The notes under the pieces: model-generated | The model's database searches: none | What the model saw: only the letters and a program-made list of their open reading frames with translations | Told to the model about the DNA's origin: nothing | Position numbers and translations under genes: made by a program | Part shown: piece by piece, positions 1 through 8,111 of the stretch | Layout of the letters: every line of letters begins with the position of its first letter | How positions within the stretch are numbered: position 1 is the first letter of the stretch | NCBI GenBank assembly: GCA_018673955.1 | Contig: JABHBJ010000042.1 | Span: 1 to 39,450, forward strand | Length of the DNA stretch: 39,450 bases | Source of the DNA: Chloroflexota bacterium | GTDB lineage: Bacteria > Chloroflexota > Dehalococcoidia > Lucifugimonadales > Lucifugimonadaceae | Direction of reading: 5' to 3'

Positions 1-230
1 CAGCAGCAGCAGCAGAAGCAGAAGCCGCTGCAGCAGCAAAAGCGGAACTAGAAGCAGCAGCAGCAGCAGAAAAAGAAACACGCAGATTAGAACTGGAAGC
101 AGCAGCAGAAGTAGCCGCCGCAGAATTAGTAGCAGCAGCAGCAGAAGAAGCAGCAGCAGCAGCAGAAGCAGAAGCAGCAGAAAAAGAAACACGCAGACTA
201 GAACTAGCAGCAGCAGCAGCAGCAGCTTAG
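1..230 (+). CDS. Ala/Glu-rich helical protein, C-terminal end (5' truncated)
   Basis: Reading from base 3 gives 75 sense codons and a TAG at 228-230. The start lies outside the window. The peptide is almost only Ala and Glu with a few Lys, Arg and Leu, so it should form a long charged helix or coiled coil. A block reading EKETRRLEL occurs twice, about 45 residues apart, so the tail has an internal repeat. Nearly all Ala codons are GCA, unlike the mixed Ala codons of the other genes, which points to growth by triplet-repeat slippage. A strong terminator begins 22 bases after the stop, which supports this frame as the real 3' end. TolA-like or other surface or linker proteins can look like this, but no family can be named. 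Confidence 0.6.
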   Translation, partial: AAAAEAEAAAAAKAELEAAAAAEKETRRLELEAAAEVAAAELVAAAAEEAAAAAEAEAAEKETRRLELAAAAAAA

Positions 231-252
231 CCCTTACAAATAGGCAGTAAAT

Positions 253-296
253 ACTTTGGTCGAATTGGGAATTTTCTGATTCGACCAAAGTTATTT
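253..296 (+). terminator. intrinsic terminator after the Ala/Glu-rich gene
   Basis: A perfect 13-bp stem (253-265 with 279-291) with a 13-base loop is followed by a short T-rich stretch (TTATTT). It sits 22 bases after the stop of the upstream gene. The arms are AT/GC mixed, so it may work in both directions. Confidence 0.7.
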
Positions 297-399
297 AAGT
301 CACGAATGGTTAGCAGAATGTTGTGTTTGGAAAATCGCAAGTAATGAGTACGCGAATGTCGAAGGAAAATTCAGATTAGTCGCCATGGACTAAGCAATT

Positions 400-437
400 T
401 AGGACTTCTCGAATAAATAACTATTCGAGAAGTCCTA
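400..437. terminator. perfect 16-bp hairpin between the first gene and the aldolase
   Basis: Bases 400-415 pair perfectly with 422-437 around a 6-base loop. No clear T run follows on either strand, so it may be a second terminator, a leader hairpin of the downstream aldolase, or a protein-binding inverted repeat. The rest of 231-524 shows no gene; an open frame on the minus strand there has no family features. Confidence 0.5.
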
Positions 438-524
438 TTGCACAATCTTCCAACAGGTTGGGAACAGCTTAGAGTGCTGGGCGTACCTACATTGCACCTC
501 GCTACAACGTGAAAGCCGCCGCCG

Positions 525-1274
525 ATGATTATCAAAACACCCATTGCTAAAATCGATATCGAACGCCCTTCAAAGGACTTGATTAAGCGACTTGAAGGGA
601 TCGGCAGCGCCACGGCTTCGGGCGAACTTCGTAAGCTAGGGATTAATGCCGCTGCAATAGATGGGCTGGTATCTTTCGTTCCCGGGACAAGCGTTGTAGG
701 CCCGGCGATTACGCTGCAGTACATGCCAAAGCGGGAAGATCAGTTTCCAGAGGGTGAGTACCGCGATCCAGAATCGCAAATTCACCGGCACGCGCTGTAT
801 CACGTTCAGTCTGGCGATATCATTGTTGTCGATGGGCGAGGCGAGATCAGCAGCGGTGTATTCGGCGAAATGATGCTGACTTACCTCAAAGGCAAGGGGG
901 GACTCGGTATTGTTATCGACGGAGCAATTCGTGACTTCGGTGATTCGAAAGAGCTCGGTTTGGGTATGTGGATGAAGGGCGTAACGCCGTATTCACACAC
1001 CCAGACGGTGCAGTTCCCGTATGCCTACAACGTGCCGATCGATTGTGCAGGAACGCTGGTAATGCCCGGCGACATCATCATTGCTGACGACGATGGTGCT
1101 GTGGTAGTTCCGGCACAACTCGCCGAGCAATTGGCGGAGGCTGGGGGCGAACATGCTGAGTGGGAAGTGTTCGTACGTATCAAGCTCGCTGATGGTGGAG
1201 ACCTTCGTAAGTACTACCCAATGACAGACGAGGCTCGAGCTGAGTACGAAGAGTGGAAAAAGACGAACGGATAG
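525..1274 (+). CDS. RraA/HMG aldolase family protein
   Basis: The 249-residue protein belongs to the RraA-like family (class II pyruvate aldolases such as 4-hydroxy-4-methyl-2-oxoglutarate aldolase, and the RNase E regulator RraA). The family fingerprint is present: GEMM at 114-117, then IDGAIRDFGD at 131-140 with the substrate/metal pair R136-D137 and D140. A stretch of about 20 extra residues (roughly 67-88) interrupts the N-terminal core compared with short RraA proteins. An in-frame stop lies just upstream, so the ATG at 525 is the first possible ATG, though no good ribosome-binding site is seen. With sugar-acid dehydratases elsewhere in the window, an aldolase role on keto acids is more likely than RNase control, but that is inference. 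Confidence 0.85.
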   Translation: MIIKTPIAKIDIERPSKDLIKRLEGIGSATASGELRKLGINAAAIDGLVSFVPGTSVVGPAITLQYMPKREDQFPEGEYRDPESQIHRHALYHVQSGDIIVVDGRGEISSGVFGEMMLTYLKGKGGLGIVIDGAIRDFGDSKELGLGMWMKGVTPYSHTQTVQFPYAYNVPIDCAGTLVMPGDIIIADDDGAVVVPAQLAEQLAEAGGEHAEWEVFVRIKLADGGDLRKYYPMTDEARAEYEEWKKTNG

Positions 1275-1296
1275 CGATTCTTAGCTAACGTAATTA

Positions 1297-1333
1297 GTAC
1301 CCAGTTCGAGCGATTTTCGCTTGAGCTGGGTAC
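1297..1333. terminator. bidirectional terminator between convergent genes
   Basis: A 16-bp stem with two G-U pairs (1297-1312 with 1318-1333) and an ATTTT loop lies between the convergent aldolase and DUF-type genes. A T-rich stretch follows on the plus strand after a few bases. Confidence 0.6.
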
Positions 1334-1353
1334 GAGGCTTCTATTTCTAGCGC

Positions 1354-1686
1354 TTAGGCCGAAATTTCTACTCGACCAGAAATTCCGTCGAGAACTTTGG
1401 TTTTGAACGTCTCGTGATCAAGCACCGGGTGGATCTGTACCGTGTTCCATCGGTGTATCTCCGCCGCGAAGAACGTGTCAGTGACATCTTGTGCGTCGCT
1501 TGCGCTAACCACATACCAAAGCTTGTGTCCGATCGGAAACGCCCAACCGTTTACTAGTTCGATTCCGTGCTTGTAGGCAGTTTGCTGGATCTCACCCAAT
1601 AGCTCTGCATGGCGCTCGCGATCGCTTGATCCAGGAGAAGCGATACAGGTCTCAGGACTATGTGTGAGTTCTACCATGAATTGCAT
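1354..1686 (-). CDS. small conserved-type protein, possibly ferredoxin-like fold
   Basis: The product is about 110 residues from the ATG at 1686 and starts MQFMVELTHSPET. The frame is open 25 codons further upstream, but that would overlap the preceding regulator and adds a polar, low-quality N terminus, so 1686 is preferred. The size and the beta-strand start resemble small alpha/beta-barrel proteins such as muconolactone-isomerase-like or DUF3303-like families. I cannot assign it firmly. It follows a winged-helix regulator on the same strand and may share its transcript. Confidence 0.6.
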   Translation of the reverse strand: MQFMVELTHSPETCIASPGSSDRERHAELLGEIQQTAYKHGIELVNGWAFPIGHKLWYVVSASDAQDVTDTFFAAEIHRWNTVQIHPVLDHETFKTKVLDGISGRVEISA

Positions 1687-1738
1687 TTTTGTTGCTTTTG
1701 TTGCTGATCGAGAGTGTTTTGGCGAAGTGAGCGGCATT

Positions 1739-2044
1739 TCAGGATTTGTCATTTGGAACATCCGTTGAGAGCATTTCGAGAAGCTCGGTTACCGTTCGGT
1801 GCTGCTCAAGAGGGTGGCGAAGAGGAATGTCTGAAGTAACCGCGTAACGATTCTCCCGACCGATCTTTTCGATGTTGATAAATCCCGCATCGTCCAATTC
1901 ACCCAAAATCCTAAGAATCGCTCGCTCTGTTATGCCGACAAGGTCAGAAATCTCACGGACTTTGATGCCGGGAGTTTTCGAAATTGCCAACAACACATGT
2001 GAGTGGTTTGTCAGGAACGTCCAGGTTGTAGGTACTTCAGCCAA
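1739..2044 (-). CDS. small winged-helix transcriptional regulator
   Basis: This 101-residue protein is essentially one winged helix-turn-helix domain. Residues about 13-50 (HSHVLLAISKTPGIKVREIS then DLVGITERAILRILGELDDA) form the helix-turn-helix, and the wing follows at about 55-70 with IEKIGRENRYAV. It resembles the DNA-binding part of MarR- and IclR-like regulators without a ligand domain. The start codon is TTG at 2044. A -10 box ends only a few bases before it, so the mRNA may be nearly leaderless. A palindrome upstream suggests autoregulation. Confidence 0.8.
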   Translation of the reverse strand: MAEVPTTWTFLTNHSHVLLAISKTPGIKVREISDLVGITERAILRILGELDDAGFINIEKIGRENRYAVTSDIPLRHPLEQHRTVTELLEMLSTDVPNDKS

Positions 2045-2052
2045 GATCTCTA

Positions 2053-2080
2053 CTTATATTTTCAAAACAATGAAGTTCAA
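2053..2080 (-). promoter_or_regulatory. promoter of the winged-helix regulator
   Basis: On the minus strand, TTGAAC (2080-2075) and TATAAG (2058-2053) are separated by 16 bases. Transcription would start about 0-3 bases before the TTG start codon at 2044. Confidence 0.45.
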
Positions 2081-2091
2081 TACATGAATCA

Positions 2092-2105
2092 TAATACATG
2101 TATTA
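2092..2105. promoter_or_regulatory. probable operator: 14-bp perfect palindrome
   Basis: TAATACATGTATTA is its own reverse complement. The half-sequence AATACATG recurs at 2079-2086, 14 bases away and overlapping the -35 region of the regulator promoter. Such sites commonly bind dimeric winged-helix regulators; binding by the adjacent gene product is inferred. Confidence 0.5.
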
Positions 2106-2182
2106 AGCAGCATGTGTTAACTAATGATTAAGTGATTATTTCGGTTTGAGGGAGCACGCCTGAATCAAGTAGGGCGATGAGA

Positions 2183-2536
2183 CTAAATTGGTTCTTTGAA
2201 CCATTCGGAATCGAATATTGTCGGTACTCGGCTCCATAACTCGCCATCTCTTGCCTCTGGAACCTTCTGAAGCATCGTCGACATGATGTCTTGCCATTCC
2301 TGATTTCGAGGTGTTGGCTTGAATCCTATGAAATCCATGTCAAAGTCAAAATCGTCCGGCGCTGTTATGTACATGAACAAGTGATTTCCACTGCGGAAAA
2401 TTTCCATCCGTTCGATGCCGATTGCTTTTTGCTTCTCGCGTATTTCCGGCCACGCGTTGCGGTGATATTCCTCGTATCTGGCGATGATTTCTGGATCGTT
2501 GATCAGGTCAGCAATTTGCGCTATTGATTTCGACAT
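2183..2536 (-). CDS. L-rhamnose/L-fucose mutarotase family (RhaM-like)
   Basis: The 117-residue length and the pattern YEEYHRNAWPEI at 21-32 are typical of the RhaM family, which interconverts the alpha and beta anomers of L-rhamnose or related 6-deoxy sugars. The acid/base His of RhaM corresponds to H25, with Y21 and W29 nearby. IFRSGNHLFMYI follows at 46-57, the second core strand pair. It is transcribed away from the amidohydrolase across a 133-base divergent intergenic region. Sulfatases and sugar-acid dehydratases elsewhere in the window fit deoxy-sugar use. Whether rhamnose, fucose or another sugar is the substrate cannot be told. Confidence 0.88.
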   Translation of the reverse strand: MSKSIAQIADLINDPEIIARYEEYHRNAWPEIREKQKAIGIERMEIFRSGNHLFMYITAPDDFDFDMDFIGFKPTPRNQEWQDIMSTMLQKVPEARDGELWSRVPTIFDSEWFKEPI

Positions 2537-2669
2537 TCGCTTGATTGCTCTTTTCTTAGAGACGTTGTAGTCGTGTGCATGACTGGAACAGGTGCAGTAG
2601 GATGATCCCTCATTCTGTCAGTCGGCTCGTATTTAACCGTCTGTACTTGGCTTACCCTCGGAGGATTGA

Positions 2670-3905
2670 ATGGTGAATACGCAAGCGATTGTGGGTTCGA
2701 CGATTATCGATGGCACAGGTTCTGAACCGATTGCCAAAGGGACGATCCTCATACGTGACGGGAAAATTGTCGACGTTGGTTCCTACGAAAATGTAGTAGT
2801 CCCACCCGATGCCAGCATGATCGATGCGACCGGCAAATTTACAATGCCGGGAATTATCGATGCACACGTTCACGTGACTCCTAATCAAGATGTACCAAAC
2901 GATGTGCGGATAAATCTACGAATCGGGTTCAGCGCAATAAATACGCTAAGGCAATCGTTGGGAGCCGGTGTCACGACGGTCGTAAGTATCGGGGGGGGGC
3001 CGGCAGCGGTTGAATTAACGAATGCCATTAATGAAGGTTATGTCGATAAGTGCGCTAATCAAATTACTGCAGGGGTTGTGAACGCTTCAGGGGGACATGT
3101 TCGTGGTCGTCATGCCGATGGACCGTGGGAGATTCGAAAAGCGGTGCGGGAACTTGCATCTGCAGGATGCACAATGATCAAAACTGCTGCAACTGGAGGC
3201 TTTCAGTGGGAGCACGAACGCGTTCACTGGCCCGACTACACAGAGGAAGAGCTGATAGCTCTTGTCGACGAATGTCGAATGCGAGATATGCCAGTAGCAG
3301 CTCATGCGCACGGTCATGAAGGTTTGAAGTACGCAGTTAACGCCAAGGTGCACATGGTTCATCACGGTGCACTGATCGATGATGAAGGTCTTGAGGCGAT
3401 TACCAAGGCTGACCTCTATTTCGTTCCAACGCTTTTTACAACTAGTATTGGACGCGTTGCGAAAGTTGAATCCCCGTGGACCAAAGAGCGCATGGAAGCT
3501 GCTTACCCAATTCACAGAGAAGGTGTTGCGAAAGCACACAATATGGGAACAAAAATTGCGTTGGGGACTGACGGTGGACCTGGCGACGCAATGATCGAAT
3601 TGTCAGAATTTGTTGATTGTGGCATGTCACCGATGGATGCGATTGTGGCTGGGACGCGGAACACGGCGGACGCACTGTCGATTCTTGATCGGGTCGGAAC
3701 GGTAGAGACAGGCAAAGACGCTGATTTACTGATTGTCTCTAAGAACCCGCTCGATGATATAGACGTGTTGCAGGTTCAAGACAACATATCGCTCGTCATG
3801 ACGCACGGCAAAGTGCAGACAACTTCAGAAGAGATGAAGACGTATCTCGATCCGCGACTCAGCGGCCCGCCGAGACTCATTGTACGAGTGAACGCAGATG
3901 CGTAG
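2670..3905 (+). CDS. amidohydrolase (imidazolonepropionase/Xaa-Pro dipeptidase-like)
   Basis: The 411-residue protein is a metal-dependent amidohydrolase. Residues 1-60 form the outer beta domain (GTILIRDGKIVDVG). The metal ligands follow in the usual order: H66 and H68 in IDAHVHV, a probable carboxylated Lys at K171 in MIKTAATGG, His residues in VAAHAHGHEG (212/214) and VHHGA (near 231), and D301 in LGTDGG. This group includes hydrolases of N-acyl or dipeptide substrates; the actual substrate is unknown. A good ribosome-binding site (GGAGG, 2660-2664) sits 5 bases before the ATG. It converges on the sulfatase with only 3 bases between the stops. Confidence 0.85.
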   Translation: MVNTQAIVGSTIIDGTGSEPIAKGTILIRDGKIVDVGSYENVVVPPDASMIDATGKFTMPGIIDAHVHVTPNQDVPNDVRINLRIGFSAINTLRQSLGAGVTTVVSIGGGPAAVELTNAINEGYVDKCANQITAGVVNASGGHVRGRHADGPWEIRKAVRELASAGCTMIKTAATGGFQWEHERVHWPDYTEEELIALVDECRMRDMPVAAHAHGHEGLKYAVNAKVHMVHHGALIDDEGLEAITKADLYFVPTLFTTSIGRVAKVESPWTKERMEAAYPIHREGVAKAHNMGTKIALGTDGGPGDAMIELSEFVDCGMSPMDAIVAGTRNTADALSILDRVGTVETGKDADLLIVSKNPLDDIDVLQVQDNISLVMTHGKVQTTSEEMKTYLDPRLSGPPRLIVRVNADA

Positions 3906-3908
3906 CAG

Positions 3909-5306
3909 CTACCCGCGTTCGGCTTTGTCGTATTCGGCGTAGATGTACGGGTGCTCAGGATCGTAGTGCGTGAGAGTGTCTGGGTTGTCGACTCGACCCG
4001 CGGGGCGAACGTCGTTTCCTTCGATGCCGTTCACTTTGTCGCCTAGATCAACGCGGCATGCTTCTATGAGCCCTGTAAGTCGGGCGACCACGTCGGGGTG
4101 ACTATCGAACACGTTAGTTGTCTCGCCCTTGTCGGATCCGAGATCGTACAGCTCGTTTATCTCTTCATCGACTTTACGAACGTGCAATTTCCACTTACCG
4201 TCTCGCACTCCCTCAAGAGTATTTCCGTCGTAGTAAAAGAACTCGCTACGTGGCGATTTGGTTGGTTCATTTGCGAACATCAAAGATGAAATATCGTTAC
4301 TGTCGATTGTTCGGTCTTGCGGTAGTTCAGCGTTGGTCAGGCCAGCGATAGTTCCGAAGAAATCGATGGAAGAAACAAGTTCGTTTCTAACTTCACCTGC
4401 CGGAATCTTGCCGGGCCATCGCATGATGCACGGAACTCGCTGTCCACCTTCCCAAGTGGTGCCTTTCTTGCCTCGTAGTTCTCCGTTGCTGCCGCCCTGA
4501 TTGTCCAGGCGTGAGCCATTGTCGCTTGTGAAAATAACGAGAGTGTTATCGTCGATACCTTGTCGTTTGAGTTCGTCGAAAAGCACTTTAGCGACCCAGT
4601 CGACACCGGCAACACATGCGCCATAGTCGCCGTTTTCAGAAGCGTTTACGAGGTTTTCTGGTGCATAGAGCGGAAGGTGAACGTACATGTGTGCGAAATA
4701 GAGGAAGAAAGGATTTTCTTTGTTTCCTCGAATGAACTTTACTGCTTCTTCGGCGTACCGCTCGGTTAGAGCACGAAGATCGGGCTGTTCTTGAATGACT
4801 TCGTCATCACGGATCAGAGGTAGGGGGGGGCGACTTCGTAAGGCCTCAAGGCGATCGTGATCGTCAATGGTCGAGTCTTCAACCTGTCGCCCCATGTCGT
4901 TGCTGTAAGGGAGACCATAGTAGCTATCGAAACCGTGGTTGGTGGGCAGGAATTCTTCCTGATCGCCAACGTGCCATTTGCCAATGATCTTGGTCGAGTA
5001 GCCGACATCTTTCAGCGCACCAGCGATAGTCGTTTCATCTGGATTCAGTCCGATAGCATCGCCCGGGAATAGCACCCGAAAACCATCGAATTCACCGAAT
5101 CCGATTCGTTGTGGGTAGCAGCCTGTTAGCAGTGCTCCTCGTGATGGCGAGCAAACACCTGAGGCGACGTAAAAATCGGTGAACATCACGCCCTCGGCTG
5201 CCATGTTATCGATTGCGGGAGTCTTGTTGATTGTCGACCCGTAGACTCCCAGATCGCCATATCCAAGATCATCGCAGTTGATAAGTACGATATTTGGCTT
5301 TGCCAT
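3909..5306 (-). CDS. type I sulfatase, arylsulfatase family
   Basis: This 465-residue enzyme hydrolyses sulfate esters. The formylglycine signature CSPSR begins at C52, which must be oxidised by a formylglycine-generating enzyme encoded elsewhere. Metal ligands are D12-D13 near the N terminus and D262-N263 in FTSDNGS. GKWHVGD (109-115), H210 and RGKKGTTWEGGQRVP (near 279-293) match the arylsulfatase A / S1 family active site. No signal peptide is present: the protein begins MAKPNIVLINCDD, directly in the catalytic domain, so it should act in the cytoplasm. GGAAG lies 6 bases before the ATG. Confidence 0.93.
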   Translation of the reverse strand: MAKPNIVLINCDDLGYGDLGVYGSTINKTPAIDNMAAEGVMFTDFYVASGVCSPSRGALLTGCYPQRIGFGEFDGFRVLFPGDAIGLNPDETTIAGALKDVGYSTKIIGKWHVGDQEEFLPTNHGFDSYYGLPYSNDMGRQVEDSTIDDHDRLEALRSRPPLPLIRDDEVIQEQPDLRALTERYAEEAVKFIRGNKENPFFLYFAHMYVHLPLYAPENLVNASENGDYGACVAGVDWVAKVLFDELKRQGIDDNTLVIFTSDNGSRLDNQGGSNGELRGKKGTTWEGGQRVPCIMRWPGKIPAGEVRNELVSSIDFFGTIAGLTNAELPQDRTIDSNDISSLMFANEPTKSPRSEFFYYDGNTLEGVRDGKWKLHVRKVDEEINELYDLGSDKGETTNVFDSHPDVVARLTGLIEACRVDLGDKVNGIEGNDVRPAGRVDNPDTLTHYDPEHPYIYAEYDKAERG

Positions 5307-5496
5307 TGATGCTTCCGTTCTTTATTCGTTGTTGCCCAGAATTACGGGTCAGTTTGCACGTGTTTTACCTCTTTCACTAGCGGCCCCCAACTCAATTTGA
5401 ACGTAATGGACTGAAGCGGAGTCGAATCTGGGATATGGTCTGATGCAACCGGTAATTCGAAAAACGTCTTGGAACTGTAATTCTGGAGCCTAATCA

Positions 5497-5844
5497 ATGC
5501 TGTTCTTTCTTCTAGCTAACCTGACCGATGACGGACTTCAGGCGTGTGTAGAAAACCCTGATGCATTTGCTGAGGCATGCGACAGCATTGATGTTCCTGG
5601 TGCCCGGTTGCTATCTCGCTACGCTACATTGGGTCAGTATGACTTCGTCCTGTTGGTCGAGGCGGATTCTGCACAGACCATGTCTCGACTTTCGGTTGTA
5701 CTCGGGGCGAATGCTCACGTTCACGTAAAGTCGATGCAGGCGATCACCGCTCACCTAATGTCAGAACGTGAAGAGGAATTGATCGAGTCAAGTAATCCCG
5801 AAAACAAGAAGAAAACTTCACAACCTGCGAGCGCAGCAAGCTGA
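5497..5844 (+). CDS. GYD domain protein
   Basis: The 115-residue protein matches the GYD family in layout: a first strand (MLFFLLANLTDDG), the central signature LGQYDFVLLVEA at about 45-56 in place of the usual G-[EQ]-YD, then a helix and the strand AHVHVKSMQAI. About 20 polar residues extend the C terminus. GYD proteins are small ferredoxin-like folds of unknown function. GGAG lies 8 bases before the ATG. A small inverted repeat (5843-5848 with 5855-5860) overlaps the stop codon. Confidence 0.8.
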   Translation: MLFFLLANLTDDGLQACVENPDAFAEACDSIDVPGARLLSRYATLGQYDFVLLVEADSAQTMSRLSVVLGANAHVHVKSMQAITAHLMSEREEELIESSNPENKKKTSQPASAAS

Positions 5845-6104
5845 CGTAGCCCGTTACGTCGGTGTTCGGGAGTAACTGATAGTTTTGGTTTCTGATATTC
5901 CCCTTTAGCTTGCCAAGATCGAGGTAGCACTCAGACTTATCCCGACTTTCCGGGTCGATCATCAATAGCACGCGTAGACCAGCGTTGTTGGTGATGTTTG
6001 TGGTTTCGAGTCTTAGGATTTATGAGTCGTCTTACATGAATCTTCGATAATTCTCGATGCTTGGACGTAACGTTGTGGAATCTTGCGATTCGAATTGGCG
6101 CGGG

Positions 6105-6965
6105 ATGCACTATGGTTTGAAGATGTTCTCATTGCTGAATCAGGCGATATATTCGATCGTACTTGCCTCGCTGTTGGCGATGCTTACGGTGGTTGCGTGT
6201 GGTGACAACGATAATGGTTTTCGAGATGATCCTCGAAAAAACGATTCCCCTGATTCCGTTGGGAGTATGGGTGAGGCGAGTGATGCAGAGTTTGATGGCC
6301 AACTGCCCGAACGCAGTCACGGTGAGAGAACTCACGGAATTTGGCCACAGGTTTGGTCGCAGCATGCTCCTAACGTTCAGAGCTGGGAATACAAGGTCAA
6401 TTGCGGTGAGGCGTCATCGCATACAGAACCATGTTTCTTATCGGATATGACCTCCGTCGCGGTCACAACTCCATCAGGTGAGGTGATCGAGCTTGAGAAG
6501 GACTTCAACACGAACGAATTCTCAGGGGAGATTACCCGTCGGTGGGTTCTGTACGGTTCTCCCAACGGTGATTTGCCAGAAAAAGGCGACTACGTGTTCA
6601 GCTACTCACGAGGCGTAGAGCTCGTTTATGAACAGGCGATTCCTTACGATTCGGGCGTTATCTCGTATCCGACCGGAGTTGAGTGGAAGCGAGATGGTCG
6701 TGACATCGTGGTGAATTGGAATCCTCCTACTGAAGTTTCGAAAAACATGCACTACAAAGCGTTGATTTGGCAAGTCGATGACACCCCAGAGGTTTTCATA
6801 TCGAATGTGTTCGATTGGGATGTCGATACTGCGGTTCTACGAGACGTTCCGATGATTGTCGGTGGTAGGTATTCGCTAAACGTCGCCCTTTATTTCGACG
6901 ACGGCTACGCCTACAGCGAGTACGTCATATTTGAGTGGCCCGAGCCGGGTGAGACTGGGTATTAG
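6105..6965 (+). CDS. putative lipoprotein of unknown function
   Basis: A signal peptide of about 31 residues ends in a lipobox (TVVAC), so the mature protein should be anchored at Cys on the outer face of the membrane. The start is uncertain: the frame opens at 6057, but 6105 gives a normal signal peptide with a Lys before the hydrophobic core; an ATG at 6123 is also possible. The mature part begins with a polar linker and continues with beta-rich sequence. The stretch near VEWKRDGRDIVVNWNPP looks like the start of a fibronectin type III-like domain. A Cys pair near VNCGEASSHTEPCFL may form a disulfide. No family is recognised. Confidence 0.7.
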   Translation: MHYGLKMFSLLNQAIYSIVLASLLAMLTVVACGDNDNGFRDDPRKNDSPDSVGSMGEASDAEFDGQLPERSHGERTHGIWPQVWSQHAPNVQSWEYKVNCGEASSHTEPCFLSDMTSVAVTTPSGEVIELEKDFNTNEFSGEITRRWVLYGSPNGDLPEKGDYVFSYSRGVELVYEQAIPYDSGVISYPTGVEWKRDGRDIVVNWNPPTEVSKNMHYKALIWQVDDTPEVFISNVFDWDVDTAVLRDVPMIVGGRYSLNVALYFDDGYAYSEYVIFEWPEPGETGY

Positions 6966-7024
6966 GCGCGAGTGAGCACTCCTTTTAGGAGCATCCACTG
7001 TTCCTGTGTTCCTCCACGAACTAC

Positions 7025-7053
7025 TGTCATTCTGAATCTAGTTCAGAATGACA
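7025..7053. repeat. dispersed hairpin repeat (TTCAGAATGACA type)
   Basis: A perfect 12-bp stem (7025-7036 with 7042-7053) with a 5-base loop lies between the lipoprotein and dus genes. A related imperfect copy occurs at 37834-37856. It has no T run, so it is a dispersed palindrome that may also slow transcription. Confidence 0.55.
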
Positions 7054-7072
7054 AAAGGTTTGTTCTACTTCG

Positions 7073-7078
7073 TATACT
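7073..7078 (+). promoter_or_regulatory. possible -10 box of a leaderless dus transcript
   Basis: TATACT ends 6 bases before the ATG at 7085, so transcription could start at the start codon itself. No ribosome-binding site is seen. A -35-like ATGACA at 7048-7053 lies in the repeat, with a long 19-base spacer, so support is weak. Confidence 0.3.
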
Positions 7079-7084
7079 CATTAG

Positions 7085-8074
7085 ATGTTTATTGGCAATG
7101 TCGAAGTAAAAGGGCTGGCGAGACTGGCCCCTATGGCTGGAATTTCAAATGCTGCGTATCGCACGGTTGCTCGTGAGTGCGGAAGCGCACTAACGACTAG
7201 CGAGGAGATCGACGCAACTGGTCTGACTCGGAAGAACACGAAGACCCGTTACGACATTGCAAAGTATCTTCCCGAAGAGAAGCCAATCGCTCTTCAGATC
7301 CTAGGATCAAACGCTGAAACGCTAGTTCCGGGTGCGCAGTGGTTGCAGGATCAGGGCGCAGACATCATCGACTTAAATATGGGTTGCCCCGTTCAAAAAA
7401 TCACAAAAACAGGTCGTGGTTCGGCAATGATGAAGGATGTCGAGAAGACTGCAAAAATTCTCGAAGCGATGCGTGCGGTTCTCACGATTCCATTCACGAT
7501 CAAGATTCGTAGCGGCTGGGACGAAATGCATCTGAACGCGGTTGAAGTGGCAAAGATGGCGGAGGACGTTGGAGTCGATGCGATCACCGTTCACCCTCGG
7601 ACTCGTTCTCAGCAATTCACGGGTCTATCGAAATGGGACATGATTTCTCAGGTTGTAGATGCCGTGAATGTTCCAGTTACCGGTAACGGTGATGTGAAGT
7701 CGATGTCGGATGCACGACGGATGGCCGCTGAAACCGGCGTTGAGTCGGTGATGATCGGACGAGGAGCCATGGGCAAGCCGTGGGTGTTCGACGAATCGTT
7801 TGAGGATCTTTCGCCGTCTGGCAAATATGAATACCAGACGCGGGTCATTAATCGTCACATGCCTTTGATTATGGAGCACTTCCCTGAGAAAGTCGGACTC
7901 ATTCAGATGCAGCGTCACCTATCGTGGTATGCCGGTGGGCGAGATCGAGTGCGTACGTTTCGGGTCGAACTTTTTGGTGCCGAGAGCTACCAAGAGACCC
8001 GAGACGTTTTTGACAGGTACTGGGCGTCGGTCGACCCATCGGTATCCGAGCAGCCAAACGTGGCGGTGGTTTAG
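7085..8074 (+). CDS. dusB: tRNA-dihydrouridine synthase (DusB type)
   Basis: This 329-residue flavoenzyme reduces uridine to dihydrouridine in the tRNA D-loop using FMN and NADPH. The TIM-barrel landmarks are clear: LAPMAGISNAAYR (14-26), DLNMGCPVQKI (96-106) with catalytic C101, TIKIRSGW (138-145) with K140, TVHPRTRSQQF (168-178) with H170, NGD, and MIGRGAMGKPW near the phosphate-binding end. The length fits full-length bacterial Dus enzymes. Assignment to the DusB/NifR3 subgroup rests on overall pattern. Confidence 0.93.
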   Translation: MFIGNVEVKGLARLAPMAGISNAAYRTVARECGSALTTSEEIDATGLTRKNTKTRYDIAKYLPEEKPIALQILGSNAETLVPGAQWLQDQGADIIDLNMGCPVQKITKTGRGSAMMKDVEKTAKILEAMRAVLTIPFTIKIRSGWDEMHLNAVEVAKMAEDVGVDAITVHPRTRSQQFTGLSKWDMISQVVDAVNVPVTGNGDVKSMSDARRMAAETGVESVMIGRGAMGKPWVFDESFEDLSPSGKYEYQTRVINRHMPLIMEHFPEKVGLIQMQRHLSWYAGGRDRVRTFRVELFGAESYQETRDVFDRYWASVDPSVSEQPNVAVV

Positions 8075-8111
8075 CATACGGCGCGTTTCGGATAGCAATT
8101 ATTTCGAGTGG

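Noticed and set aside
1-230. CRISPR array or minisatellite
   Set aside because: The repeats are triplet-based with no spacers of constant length, and they read through as an open frame to a stop and terminator.
371-724. 117-residue minus-strand open frame
   Set aside because: It spans the 16-bp hairpin and the start of the aldolase gene; composition is not protein-like.
5744-5971. 75-residue minus-strand open frame
   Set aside because: It overlaps the 3' part of the GYD gene, has no family features and no ribosome-binding site.
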